In this document: positions 25,391-34,071 of the stretch, piece after piece
Numbering within the stretch: the first letter of the stretch is position 1
Layout of the letters: each line of letters starts with the position of its first letter
NCBI RefSeq assembly: GCF_001650695.1
Contig: NZ_LWQS01000068.1
Span: 1 to 38,728, forward strand
Length of the DNA: 38,728 nt
Direction of reading: 5' to 3'
DNA from: Chloroflexus islandicus
GTDB lineage: Bacteria > Chloroflexota > Chloroflexia > Chloroflexales > Chloroflexaceae
Translations under genes and position numbers: made by a program
Notes under the pieces: model-generated
Seen by the model: the letters and a program-made list of their open reading frames with translations, nothing else
Databases searched by the model: none
What the model was told of the DNA's origin: nothing

Positions 25391-26590
25391 ATGACAACCC
25401 AAGCAGCATTTGTCACGAACTTACAACGGGCTTTGGGGCAGAATATTCGCCAATACGGCATGTTCATCGCCCTCTTCGTGATTATGATCATCTTTTCGAT
25501 CACGACCAACGGCATTTTTATCTCGTCGCGCAACCTGAGTAATCTGATCAACCAGACCGGCTACATTGCCGTGCTGGCGGTCGGTATGACGTTGGTGATC
25601 GTGATTCGCCATATTGACCTCTCGGTTGGCTTTTTGGCCGGCTTTCTCGGCGCAGTGGCCGCGATCGCCCTCCGTTTCTGGGATCTGCCGACGATTGTGG
25701 TCGTGCCGATGGTGCTAGTTCTCGGCGGGTTGGCCGGCTTGCTGACTGCATTTCCGGTCGCCGAATTGAAGATTCCCTCATTTGTCGCCTCACTGGCTGG
25801 CTGGCTCATTTATCGCGGTGCATTGCAATTGGTCACCGCCGGCACCGGTACGATTATTATCGACGACGAGACCTTTAATGCGATTGGCAACGGCTTTATT
25901 CCCGATGTAGCGTTTAGCATTGTGCCCGGCTACCACACCCTCACCCTCCTCCTCGGCGTGCTCGCAATCGTTGCCTTCGTCATCAGCGAAATCCGCAGCC
26001 GCAACAAGAAGCTGGCCTACAATTTCGAGGTCTTGCCCACCGATATGTTTGTGCTCAAGCTGGTCTTTATCTCAGCTCTGATCGGCTTGCTAGCGTGGAT
26101 TATGGCTGGCTACAACGGTCTCTCGTGGACGATGGTGATCGTGTTGGTGGTGGTGGCGATTTACCACTTCATTACCACCCAAACCGTGCTGGGCCGGCAT
26201 ATTTATGCGGTTGGCGGCAACCCCGAAGCGGCTGAGCTGAGCGGCATCAGCGTCAAGCGCATTACCTATATCGTCTTCGCTTCGATGGGAGTGCTCTCGG
26301 CCTTGTCGGGCATCTTGTTCGCCTCGCGGTTGCGCTCAGCCACCACTACCGCCGGCACCTTGTTTGAACTGGATGCGATTGCTGCGGCGTACATCGGTGG
26401 CGTCTCCGCCGCCGGCGGCGTCGGTAATGTGATCGGTTCGATCATCGGCGCGCTGGTCTATGTATCGCTGACCAGCGGCATGAACCTGATGGGCATTGAT
26501 ATTGCCTACCAATACATCGTGCGCGGTTTGGTATTGGTCGCCGCCGTCGTGTTCGATGTCACCACCCGCCGCCGTGGCCGCGCCGGGTGA
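25391..26590 (+). CDS. mmsB: Sugar ABC transporter permease (GguB/MmsB, CUT2)
   Basis: The 399-aa membrane protein has about ten hydrophobic segments. It carries CUT2 permease motifs: TGYIAVLAVGMTLVIVIRHIDLSVG after the second helix, IPSFVASLAGW, the cytoplasmic coupling loop GRHIYAVGGNPEAAELSGI, and AAAYIGGVSAAGGVGNVIGS before the last helices. It would form a homodimeric channel with the MmsA ATPase. The ATG at 25391 has GGAGGAGA just upstream, whereas the frame's upstream TTG overlaps mmsA; the ATG is chosen. Confidence 0.93.
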   Translation: MTTQAAFVTNLQRALGQNIRQYGMFIALFVIMIIFSITTNGIFISSRNLSNLINQTGYIAVLAVGMTLVIVIRHIDLSVGFLAGFLGAVAAIALRFWDLPTIVVVPMVLVLGGLAGLLTAFPVAELKIPSFVASLAGWLIYRGALQLVTAGTGTIIIDDETFNAIGNGFIPDVAFSIVPGYHTLTLLLGVLAIVAFVISEIRSRNKKLAYNFEVLPTDMFVLKLVFISALIGLLAWIMAGYNGLSWTMVIVLVVVAIYHFITTQTVLGRHIYAVGGNPEAAELSGISVKRITYIVFASMGVLSALSGILFASRLRSATTTAGTLFELDAIAAAYIGGVSAAGGVGNVIGSIIGALVYVSLTSGMNLMGIDIAYQYIVRGLVLVAAVVFDVTTRRRGRAG

Positions 26591-26608
26591 TGGATGGGAA
26601 AAATACCA

Positions 26609-26640
26609 ATGTAGAGCCGCACGGCCGTGCGGCTCTACAT
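26609..26640. repeat. Perfect 32-bp palindrome between permease and response regulator
   Basis: ATGTAGAGCCGCACGG is followed by its exact reverse complement, with GGCC at the centre. It begins 18 bases after the permease stop, in the 182-base gap before the response regulator. No T-tract follows on the plus strand. It may limit read-through from the importer genes to the regulator, or be a dispersed REP-like element. Confidence 0.7.
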
Positions 26641-26772
26641 GGCCCCCCGCGACGTCCCGCCCCCGCACCGTTCCGCCCCTGCCCATTTGCCCCCAGCCGT
26701 CTCTTCGGCGATAATAATCTGTATCCCTTGGCGTCATCACGCCGGTACATCAACCATGGTGGGGAATGGGCA

Positions 26773-27831
26773 ATGGGAACGACCCGTGTCGTATTGGCCG
26801 ATGATCATGCGGTGGTGCGCGCCGGTTTGCGCACCGCGCTAGCCGGCTTGCCTGATTTTGAGGTCGTTGGTGAGGCGGCTAATGGCCCGGAACTATTCGC
26901 CGCGCTGGCCCACCATCACCCCGATCTGCTAGTGGTCGATGTGGCCATGCCGGACTTTGATCCCATTAACGCCATCCGCCAGATTCACGCCGATTATCCG
27001 GCCATGAAGATTTTGGTCGTCAGCGCTTACGATGACCAGTCGTATGTAGTCGGCCTGCTCGCCGCCGGTGTCAACGGCTACCACCTTAAAGATCAGCCAC
27101 TCAGCGATCTGCAATTAGCCGTGCAGCGAATTATGGCCGGCGGCAACTGGATCTCAAGCCCGCTCCTCAGCCGGCTCATCCAAGCGGCGCCGCAGTTGGC
27201 CCACCCGTCGCCGATCACCCTCACCAAACGCCAGCGCGACCTCCTCCGCCTCATCGCCCAAGGTTATGACAACCGCCGCATGGCCCAAGAGATGGATCTG
27301 AGCGTCAAGACGATCGAGAATCACTTGACGGCCCTCTATCGGGCGATCCGCGTCAGTAGCCGGCTCGAAGCCTACCAGTTCGCCTTGCGCCATCCCGAAT
27401 TGCTGGCCGAATCGGGCCACGAAGCGGCCCACAACCGCGAACCGCCCGCCGGCCCGGCCCCGCTGACGGTGCTTATCATCGACGACAACGAACGCTATCG
27501 CGCCCAACTCAAGCGCATGGTCGGCAAGGCCTGCGCCGAAGCCCAGCTCTACGAGGCCGAGGATTGCCACGAAGCGATCCGCTTGCTCCAGCGGATCACG
27601 CCTGATCTCGCTTTCATTGATGTGATCTTGAACGATGGTGACGGGATTCAATGCCTGCGCCGGGTGAAGAGCATCGCCCCGAACACGCGAGCGATTTTGA
27701 TGAGCGCCTACCCTGACCGCGAGTTTCGCCGGTTGGGGTTGGAAGCCGGCGCGCTGGCCTTTCTCGACAAAAAAGACCTTGATGCGGCCACCGTGCGGCA
27801 GGTGGTAGAGGATGCGCTGCGGCGGAAGTGA
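26773..27831 (+). CDS. Response regulator with REC-HTH-REC order
   Basis: The 352-aa protein has a complete NarL/LuxR-type regulator followed by a second receiver. REC1: D10/D11, phospho-acceptor D56 (VVDVAMP), S84 and K106. HTH at 148-205 (LTKRQRDLLRLIAQG, then VKTIENHLTALYRAI). REC2 from 231: D237/D238, acceptor D283 (FIDVILNDGDG), S311 and K333/K334. All key residues of both receivers are present. The frame opens far upstream, but homology begins exactly at the ATG 26773, behind GTGGGGA. It lies downstream of the sugar importer and converges with a hybrid ABC-kinase, its probable partner. Two receivers on one DNA-binding protein would allow two phospho-inputs or a phosphate sink. Confidence 0.88.
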   Translation: MGTTRVVLADDHAVVRAGLRTALAGLPDFEVVGEAANGPELFAALAHHHPDLLVVDVAMPDFDPINAIRQIHADYPAMKILVVSAYDDQSYVVGLLAAGVNGYHLKDQPLSDLQLAVQRIMAGGNWISSPLLSRLIQAAPQLAHPSPITLTKRQRDLLRLIAQGYDNRRMAQEMDLSVKTIENHLTALYRAIRVSSRLEAYQFALRHPELLAESGHEAAHNREPPAGPAPLTVLIIDDNERYRAQLKRMVGKACAEAQLYEAEDCHEAIRLLQRITPDLAFIDVILNDGDGIQCLRRVKSIAPNTRAILMSAYPDREFRRLGLEAGALAFLDKKDLDAATVRQVVEDALRRK

Positions 27832-27894
27832 TATAGTCCGCTAAAAAGGTAGACTAATGGAACAATAGGTATAACCAGCCAACATAACCATCCT

Positions 27895-27985
27895 ACCCCT
27901 TTGCGTCTTCGCGCCTTTGCGTGTGAATCCCTTTGCGTCTTTGCGTGTTCCCCTCTTTGCGTCTTTGCCATCTTTGCGCCCTCAC
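27895..27985. repeat. Cluster of TTTGCGTCTTTGCG-type short direct repeats
   Basis: Seven or eight copies of CTTTGCG or TTTGCGTC lie in this gap between convergent genes (CCTTTGCGTC, GCCTTTGCGTG, CCCTTTGCGTC, TTTGCGTGTT, CTCTTTGCGTC, ATCTTTGCGCC). The right end runs into the C-terminal codons of the kinase gene. Short repeats of this kind are dispersed in several bacterial genomes. No function is evident; they may act on the ends of both messages. Confidence 0.6.
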
Positions 27986-29571
27986 CCCATCCTCACCCCT
28001 TCCGCCGGAAACGGTGCCGGATTGGGGATCTCGATCTGCAATTCCAACCCGCCCCACACCGATGGCCCGATGTGTAACGTGCCGCGCAAGAGCGATACTC
28101 GCTCGCTGATCCCGATCAAGCCAAAATGCTTCCGTTCCGAAAGGCGTTGCAGATCGGGCGGCGTCGCCATCCCCCTCCCGTTATCGGCTAACCGCACCAT
28201 CACCCCCGCCGCCGAGGTGCGCCGCACCTCAAGCAACACCCGCGTAGCGCCGGCGTGCTTGCGCACGTTGTTCAAGCCCTCTTGCACAATCCGAAACACT
28301 GTCAACTCAATCGTCTCCGGCCAGCGTTCCAACGGCTCGGCCAACAGCAACTCTACTTGAATCCCGGTCTGTTCGCTCCACTGGCTCGCCAACGAACGCA
28401 ACGCCGCCGCCAAGCCATGGCTATCGAGCGTGGGCGGGCGTAGATCGCTGCACATCTGGCGCAACATCGCCACCACCTCGCGAATCCCGCGCCGGATGGC
28501 CTGCAACTCGCTCAACGCTTCCCCCTGCTCGATCTCCTCTTCGACGTGTTCGAGCTGGTAGTTGAAACTGAGTAGGTCTTGGATGACCTGATCGTGCAAT
28601 TCGCGCGCCAACGCCTTCCGCTCGGCTTCGCGTTCGAGCATCAACCGGTGATGCGCCTCTTGCAACGCCTGATTGAGTTGATCGAGCGCCACCATCTGCT
28701 CTTGCAGCCGTTGCACCAGTTCGCGATTCAGCGAGTCTTGTGCGGCGAGGTTGTCTTGCAGTTGCAGTTGCTGTTGCCGCAACTGTTCCGCTTGTTGCTG
28801 CGCCTGATAGTAATTTTCAAAAGCCCAAATCAATGGCGTGACCCGCTCTTGCCGCACCGACCCCACCATCAGCTCGACGATCTCGCGTGGCGTCGTGCTG
28901 GCTGTGACGCGCAACGCTGCTTGCCGGCCTTGATACAGCACCAGCACCCGGTTGGTGATGGCGAAGATCAGATTGAGATCGTCGCTGCTGAGGATAATAC
29001 CGGCCTGCGCCGCCGCCTGCTCGCGCAAATGTTGCAAGACGGCCTGCTGGCGAGCAAAACTCAACGCCGAGAGCGCCTCATCGAGGATGAGGAGCCGCGC
29101 TGGCCGCACAAAAGACCGGATCAGCGCCACCAATTGCCGCTCCTCTTCGGTCAGATCGCCGGCGCGCTGGTGGGCGAGACCCCGCGGCAAACCAAACCGC
29201 TCTAGCCACTGGTAGGCCGTGGTCGCCATCGCCGCTGGATCGAGCCGCCCTTTGCCCCGTTCGCGCCCCAAAAAGATGTTATCCAGCACCGGCATCACGT
29301 CGACCAGCGCCGGCGCTTGCGGCACAAACTCGATCCCGCGCCGCTGCACCGCTTGCCCTGCCCACGTCAAGGGCAGACCATCGACCTGTATCTCACCCGC
29401 TGTTGGCGGATAAATACCGGCTAGCGCCTGCAAGAGCACTGACTTGCCCGCGCTGCGCAAACCTACCACCCCCAAGATGTCGCCGGGACGCAGCTCAAAA
29501 CTGATCCCGCTGAGGATCGGCTTGGCAGCGAAGACGATATGGAGCTCGCGCACGCTGAGCAAGGGCAGCAT
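27982..29571 (-). CDS. Hybrid protein: degenerate CUT2-like ABC ATPase fused to NarL-type histidine kinase
   Basis: The 529-aa soluble protein (numbered from ATG 29571; a GTG at 29592 adds seven residues) joins two families. Residues 5-230 form an ABC ATPase: Walker A GLRSAGKS at 37-44, Q-loop Q85 in VPQAPALVD followed by NIFLG as in CUT2 ATPases, and Walker B LLILDE ending D164/E165. The ABC signature is degraded to LTEEERQ (140-146) and the switch histidine is serine (S196, LSSDD). A Gln-rich coiled coil fills about 253-318. A HisKA_3 kinase follows: RELHDQVIQDL with H326, N-box NNVRKH near 434, DNGRG 463-467 and GLIGISERV 484-492. There is no membrane helix. It converges on the response regulator and adjoins a CUT2 importer, so sensing of importer state is inferred. 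Confidence 0.9.
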   Translation of the reverse strand: MLPLLSVRELHIVFAAKPILSGISFELRPGDILGVVGLRSAGKSVLLQALAGIYPPTAGEIQVDGLPLTWAGQAVQRRGIEFVPQAPALVDVMPVLDNIFLGRERGKGRLDPAAMATTAYQWLERFGLPRGLAHQRAGDLTEEERQLVALIRSFVRPARLLILDEALSALSFARQQAVLQHLREQAAAQAGIILSSDDLNLIFAITNRVLVLYQGRQAALRVTASTTPREIVELMVGSVRQERVTPLIWAFENYYQAQQQAEQLRQQQLQLQDNLAAQDSLNRELVQRLQEQMVALDQLNQALQEAHHRLMLEREAERKALARELHDQVIQDLLSFNYQLEHVEEEIEQGEALSELQAIRRGIREVVAMLRQMCSDLRPPTLDSHGLAAALRSLASQWSEQTGIQVELLLAEPLERWPETIELTVFRIVQEGLNNVRKHAGATRVLLEVRRTSAAGVMVRLADNGRGMATPPDLQRLSERKHFGLIGISERVSLLRGTLHIGPSVWGGLELQIEIPNPAPFPAEGVRMG

Positions 29572-29621
29572 AGATGTGGCCGTCGTTCTCACCCGTGTAA
29601 TATGCTAGTAATCGTGATCGT

Positions 29622-29627
29622 TATAAT
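29622..29627 (+). promoter_or_regulatory. TATAAT box in front of the NYN-domain gene
   Basis: A perfect TATAAT lies 31 bases before the ATG at 29659, in the short region between divergent genes. No good -35 element is visible at the right distance, so this is only a candidate -10 box. Confidence 0.35.
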
Positions 29628-29658
29628 CTAAGTATAGCATTCACGCCAACAAGGAAAC

Positions 29659-30345
29659 ATGTTCATGCAACTGGTAAACTACCTTTTTATCGACTACGAG
29701 AATGTCCAGCCCAATCTCGCCGCTATCACAAACCTTTCCTTTGTGCGCGTCATCGCCTTTGTTGGTGCAAACCAGAAATTCATCCCGTTCGAGTTTGCCG
29801 CGGCGATGCAGCGACTGGGCAACCGCGCGATGTACATGAAGATCGGTGCGAGCGGTGCAAATGCGCTCGATTTTCACATTGCGTTTTACCTCGGCATATT
29901 GGTGAAACGCGATCCAAACGCCTTTTTTCACATTATCTCAAACGATACCGGCTTCGACCCGCTCATCCAGCATCTGCGCGAAAAGCGCCTAAAGGTTTTT
30001 CGCTCGGCTAGTATTGATGATCTTCCCTTCTTGCGCAAAGTTACCGCGGCCAACGACCAGCAATTAATCCCGGCGGTCGCTGCCTCACCTGAGTCATCAT
30101 CGCTTCTCGCCGCCAACGGTACCAAACCGTCATTAGACGAACTCTGCGAAGTGGTGATTGAACGCTTAAAACAGCATACGCCTTCACGCCCTAGTACGCT
30201 CGATAAGCTGCGCAACCATCTGCCCTCGTTGACTAGACAACAGCTCACCGCCGCCGAAACCGAGGCGCTCGCGAAGATGCTGTTCGCCAAGCGCCTGATC
30301 TCGCTCGAAGAGGGTGCGTCGCAACGGTTACGGTATCACTTATAA
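29659..30345 (+). CDS. NYN/PIN-like domain protein, putative RNase
   Basis: The 228-aa protein begins with LFIDYENVQ (D12, E14), has ANALDFHIAFYLG (D71) and SNDTGFDPLI (D96, D100). These acidic positions are those that hold the metal in NYN/PIN-fold nucleases, so RNA cleavage or binding is the likely activity. The C-terminal part (about 155-228) is helical and resembles a winged-helix or OST-HTH-like RNA-binding unit (LDELCEVVIERLKQHTPSRP, ending KRLISLEEG). AAGGAA precedes two ATGs (29659, 29665); either may be used. It is divergent from the ABC-kinase and its stop abuts the stop of holB. Target RNA is unknown. Confidence 0.75.
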   Translation: MFMQLVNYLFIDYENVQPNLAAITNLSFVRVIAFVGANQKFIPFEFAAAMQRLGNRAMYMKIGASGANALDFHIAFYLGILVKRDPNAFFHIISNDTGFDPLIQHLREKRLKVFRSASIDDLPFLRKVTAANDQQLIPAVAASPESSSLLAANGTKPSLDELCEVVIERLKQHTPSRPSTLDKLRNHLPSLTRQQLTAAETEALAKMLFAKRLISLEEGASQRLRYHL

Positions 30346-31368
30346 TCACTTGGCCCGCGGCAAGTGCAACACGAGATGCTCAAGCGCCAGTTGCGGGTTG
30401 ACGTTTTCGCGCAGTTGTTGGGCGGCAGCAATGATCTGCTGCAAGAAGGCTAGCGCCGCCGCCGGCGTGACCCGCCGGGCCGCCGCCGCGAGTTCGGCCC
30501 GCCGGTCAACGTTTGTCACCGCCTCGTCACAACCGGAAGCAACATATATCACATCGCGCCACCAGCTCTGCCACAATTCCAGCCACGCCAGCGCCGTCTC
30601 TTGCTCGCCGGTGCGATACTCCTTCGCCCGTTGCTCGGCCCACCGCAAACCTGCGCTCAGGTCTTGTTCGGCCAGCCCGATCAATTCCGCCAATTGCTCG
30701 CGCCGCGCTGCCTGCACTGCCGGATCGGCCAGCACACTGATCGCCCACCCGACCCGGCCCCCGCTCCATGCCGCGAGCTCGGTGGCCAACTCTGGCGCTG
30801 CGCCGCGCGCTTGCAGCGCCGCCGCTACTTGTTCGCGCGGCAGCGGACGCAACCGCAATACCCGGCAACGCGAAACGATCGTCGGCAAGAGTTCACTGCT
30901 GTGGGCAACCAACAACAACGTCGCGTAATCGGGTGGCTCTTCCAGCGTCTTCAGCATCGCGTTGGCCGCCTCTTCGCTCAGCCGCTCGGCATCGTGCAAG
31001 ATCAACACCCGCCGCGCCGCTTCATAAGGCCGCAAAGCAATATCGCGCTGCCATTCCCGAATCGTCGCAATCTTCAACTCTTTCTGCCGCGCTGCCTCGT
31101 CGGCCTTGGCCGCCGCCGCTTGCGTCGCCATTCCTGCCACCCGCACATCGGGATGGTTGCCGCGCTCGATCCGCCGGCACGTCCGGCATTGCAAACAGGG
31201 ATCGCCCGTCTGCCGCTCGCAGTTCAACGCCTGCGCCATGCGCAACGCCACCAGCGATTTGCCGATCCCCGGCGGCCCGGCAAACAAGTAGGCATGCGCC
31301 ACCCGGTTCGACCGGATGTTGCTGCGCAATTGTTCAATCGCCCATTCGTGACCGTCAATATCCCACAT
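30346..31368 (-). CDS. holB: DNA polymerase III delta-prime subunit
   Basis: The 340-aa clamp-loader subunit starts WDIDGHEWAIEQLRSNIRSN and has FAGPPGIGKS (Walker A 31-38). A zinc module is formed by C50, C58, C61 and C64 (CLQCRTC). It also has ILHDAERLSEEAANAMLKTL with LEEPP, the strongest delta-prime/gamma landmark. It loads the sliding clamp together with delta and tau/gamma. The open frame extends to 31551 but the homology starts at ATG 31368; the upstream part overlaps fabF coding. It is 65 bases downstream of fabF on the same strand. Its stop is immediately next to that of the convergent NYN gene. Confidence 0.9.
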   Translation of the reverse strand: MWDIDGHEWAIEQLRSNIRSNRVAHAYLFAGPPGIGKSLVALRMAQALNCERQTGDPCLQCRTCRRIERGNHPDVRVAGMATQAAAAKADEAARQKELKIATIREWQRDIALRPYEAARRVLILHDAERLSEEAANAMLKTLEEPPDYATLLLVAHSSELLPTIVSRCRVLRLRPLPREQVAAALQARGAAPELATELAAWSGGRVGWAISVLADPAVQAARREQLAELIGLAEQDLSAGLRWAEQRAKEYRTGEQETALAWLELWQSWWRDVIYVASGCDEAVTNVDRRAELAAAARRVTPAAALAFLQQIIAAAQQLRENVNPQLALEHLVLHLPRAK

Positions 31369-31433
31369 GGCATTTGCTTGGCTAGAGGCACTGCTGTGCC
31401 GCTCTCCTGCTGCGCCAACCAACCTGTGTTGGA

Positions 31434-32849
31434 TTACAACAGCTTGCGGAAGGCCAACACCGCATTCACCCCGCCGAACCCAAACGAATTGGAGATCGCC
31501 ACTTGCAACGCCGCCGGGCGGGCAACGTTCGGCACATAATCCAAATCGCATTCTGGATCGGGATGTTCGAGGTTGATCGTTGGCGGGATCAGACCGTGGT
31601 GCAGGGCGAGAATCGTTGCCGCCGCTTCAACCGCACCCGCCGCGCCGGTCAGATGGCCGATCATCGACTTGATCGAGCTGATCGGCACGCTGTAGGCATA
31701 TTCGCCAAACACATGCTTGATTGCCCGCGTCTCGGCGATGTCGCCGGCTGGCGTGCTAGTGGCATGGGCATTGATGTAGTCAACTTGCTGCGGCGCTAGC
31801 CGGGCATGCTGCAAGGCCCGCCGCATCGCCAACGCCGCCCCTTCGCCATCGGGATCGGGTGCGGTCACGTGGTAGGCATCCGCCGAGACTCCATACCCGA
31901 TTAGCTCGGCGAGGATCGGCGCACCGCGCCGCTGCGCGCTGCTCAGCCGTTCCAGCACCAGCACCGCCGCGCCTTCCCCCGGCACAAACCCGTCGCGCAA
32001 TGCATCAAACGGGCGTGAGGCCCGCTCTGGCATCTCATTGCTGCGCGTGCTCAAGGCCCGCAACACGCAGAAGGCCCCCAAACTCAGCGCCGTGATCGGC
32101 GCTTCAGCGCCGCCGGCCAGCATCACTTCGGCATCGCCGCGCCGGATCACTTCCGCCGCCTCGCCGATCGCTTGCGCCCCTGCCGCGCAAGCGGTACAAA
32201 TCGAAGTGGTGTATCCGCGCAGGCCAAGCTGAATCGCGACTTGGCTCGAAGGCATATTGGGCAAGGCCGCCGGAATAAAGAACGGACTGATCTTCATACC
32301 CCCGCGCTGGACAAGCGTTGCTACCGCTTGTTCAACATCAGGCATTGACGTTGTGCCACTCGCGATCAAGACGCCGATCTCATCGCGCGCCATCCGCTCT
32401 AGCGGCAAGCGGGCATGCTCTACCGCCATCCGCGCTGCCGCCACCGCCATTTGGCTGGCCCGCGACATCCGCCGCGCCTCTTTCGCATCCATAAATGCCT
32501 GCGGCTGAAAGTCGTTGGCTTGCCCGGCAAGCTGGCATGGATACCCGCTCGGATCGAAAAAGGTAATCCGCCCGATTGCACTCCGGCCAGCCGCTAATCC
32601 GGCCCAAAACGGCTCGACGCCAACCCCAAACGGCGAGATGATTCCCATTCCGGTGACGACGATGCGCTGATCAGGCGGTTGCTGATCGTTCGCTACTGTC
32701 TGCGGTTCCACTACCGGTTCGTCGGCCAGCACCTCGGCCAGCAGCGCCTCGATCTGCGCTTCAATCGCTTCATCTGGCACATGCTCGCGCACGAGACCGA
32801 GCAGCTCGGCCCGCAACGCTGCGCGCCGATCCAGTGCTCGCGGGGTCAT
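31434..32849 (-). CDS. fabF: Beta-ketoacyl-ACP synthase II with N-terminal extension
   Basis: The 471-aa condensing enzyme elongates acyl-ACP in fatty-acid synthesis. The KAS catalytic triad is complete: C221 in TACAAGAQ, H362 in [11 protein letters not shown] and H399 in [12 protein letters not shown]. The C-terminal [15 protein letters not shown] is also typical. The usual enzyme is about 410-415 aa; here the KAS domain begins at about residue 61 ([15 protein letters not shown]). It is preceded by a charged helical extension ([20 protein letters not shown]) and a Pro/Gln linker. The ATG at 32849 has GGAGGGA well spaced upstream, so the extension is translated. It may be a docking helix or a remnant of an acyl-carrier-like helix pair. 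Divergent from hisC. Confidence 0.9.
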   Translation of the reverse strand: MTPRALDRRAALRAELLGLVREHVPDEAIEAQIEALLAEVLADEPVVEPQTVANDQQPPDQRIVVTGMGIISPFGVGVEPFWAGLAAGRSAIGRITFFDPSGYPCQLAGQANDFQPQAFMDAKEARRMSRASQMAVAAARMAVEHARLPLERMARDEIGVLIASGTTSMPDVEQAVATLVQRGGMKISPFFIPAALPNMPSSQVAIQLGLRGYTTSICTACAAGAQAIGEAAEVIRRGDAEVMLAGGAEAPITALSLGAFCVLRALSTRSNEMPERASRPFDALRDGFVPGEGAAVLVLERLSSAQRRGAPILAELIGYGVSADAYHVTAPDPDGEGAALAMRRALQHARLAPQQVDYINAHATSTPAGDIAETRAIKHVFGEYAYSVPISSIKSMIGHLTGAAGAVEAAATILALHHGLIPPTINLEHPDPECDLDYVPNVARPAALQVAISNSFGFGGVNAVLAFRKLL

Positions 32850-32964
32850 GGCGTCCCTCCCTCAATGCAATTATTCAAGGTTTGAATTATACCACGCAGC
32901 CGCCGCGCCTGTGGTATCATACTCGCCGAAGACGAGTTCAGCACATTCACCAAAAGCAAGCATT

Positions 32965-34071
32965 ATGACGCCCGTTTTGCCCGGCCTTATCCGTCCTGAG
33001 ATTGCCGATCTCGAAGCATACACGCCGATCGTGCCGCTCGAAGTGCTCGCCGCGCGCCTTGGCCTGCCAATTGAGCGGATCGTCAAACTTGACGCGAATG
33101 AAAATCCGTATGGCCCCGCACCGGCGGCGTTGGCGGCGTTGCAGCATACCGCCACCTACCATATCTATCCCGATCCCGAACACACCGCGCTGCGCGCGGC
33201 GCTCGCCGGCTACACGGGCCGCCCTGCCGAAGAGATTCTCTGCGGGGCCGGCGCCGATGAGCTGATCGATTTGGTGTTGCGCTTGATCATCAACCCCGGC
33301 GATGCGATCATCGATTGCCCCCCTACCTTCGGTATGTACCGCTTTGACGCTGGGATCTGCGGCGGGCGGGTGATCACCGTTCCCCGCCGGCCTGATTTTA
33401 GCCTCGATCTGCCGGCGATCGAGCGCGCTGCCGCCCAAGGCGCTAAGGCGATTTTCCTTACTGCCCCCAACAACCCTACCGGCAACCCGCTGCCGCGCGC
33501 CGATCTGTTGCGCATCCTCGAATTGCCGCTGCTGGTGGTGGTTGATGAGGCGTATGTCGAGTTTGCCGAACCGGGCCGTTTACCGGTTGGCGCGAGCGAT
33601 TTGCTCGATCATTACCCCAATCTGGCGATGTTGCGCACTTTTAGCAAGTGGGCCGGGTTGGCCGGGTTGCGCGTCGGCTATGGCCTCTTCCCCCGCTGGT
33701 TGATCGAACAGCTCTGGAAGATTAAGCAGCCCTATAACGTCTCGGTAGCTGCCCAAGCCGCCGCCATCGCTTCGCTCGAAGCGGTCGCCGAGTTGCACCA
33801 GCGCGTGCAAGCGATCGTCGCCGAACGCGAACGGCTCTTTGCCCATTTGCAAACCTTCCCTTTCCTCACGCCCTTCCCCAGCGCCGCCAACTTTATCCTC
33901 TGCCGGGTTGAAGGGCGCGATGCCCGCGAACTCAAGCTCGCGCTCGAACGGCGCGGCGTGCTGGTGCGCCACTACCGCACCCCGTTGCTCGATGGCTATA
34001 TCCGCATCAGCGTTGGCACCCCTGCCCAAACTGATGCCCTGCTCGCTACCCTCGCCGAGGTGTCGCAATGA
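32965..34071 (+). CDS. hisC: Histidinol-phosphate aminotransferase
   Basis: The 368-aa PLP enzyme converts imidazole-acetol phosphate to histidinol phosphate. Evidence: [11 protein letters not shown] at 41-51, APNNPTGN with N170, VVDEAYVEF at 192-200, and [16 protein letters not shown] with the PLP lysine K228. All are hallmarks of HisC within the class I/II fold. The frame is open from 32848 inside the fabF start region, but homology begins near ATG 32965. No strong ribosome site is seen. It opens the overlapping cluster hisC-hisN-mazG-like-hisB: its TGA overlaps the next ATG. Confidence 0.92.
   Translation: MTPVLPGLIRPEIADLEAYTPIVPLEVLAARLGLPIERIVKLDANENPYGPAPAALAALQHTATYHIYPDPEHTALRAALAGYTGRPAEEILCGAGADELIDLVLRLIINPGDAIIDCPPTFGMYRFDAGICGGRVITVPRRPDFSLDLPAIERAAAQGAKAIFLTAPNNPTGNPLPRADLLRILELPLLVVVDEAYVEFAEPGRLPVGASDLLDHYPNLAMLRTFSKWAGLAGLRVGYGLFPRWLIEQLWKIKQPYNVSVAAQAAAIASLEAVAELHQRVQAIVAERERLFAHLQTFPFLTPFPSAANFILCRVEGRDARELKLALERRGVLVRHYRTPLLDGYIRISVGTPAQTDALLATLAEVSQ

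Noticed and set aside
26587-26772. N-terminal 62-residue extension of the response regulator
   Set aside because: It would read through a 32-bp palindrome and a Pro/Arg-rich stretch; receiver homology begins exactly at ATG 26773 behind a GTGGGGA site.
27895-27985. CRISPR array
   Set aside because: Repeat units are only 7-14 bases with no regular spacers, and there are no cas genes in the window.
30601-31539. 312-codon plus-strand frame opposite holB
   Set aside because: Shadow frame; holB has Walker A, zinc cysteines and clamp-loader motifs on the minus strand.
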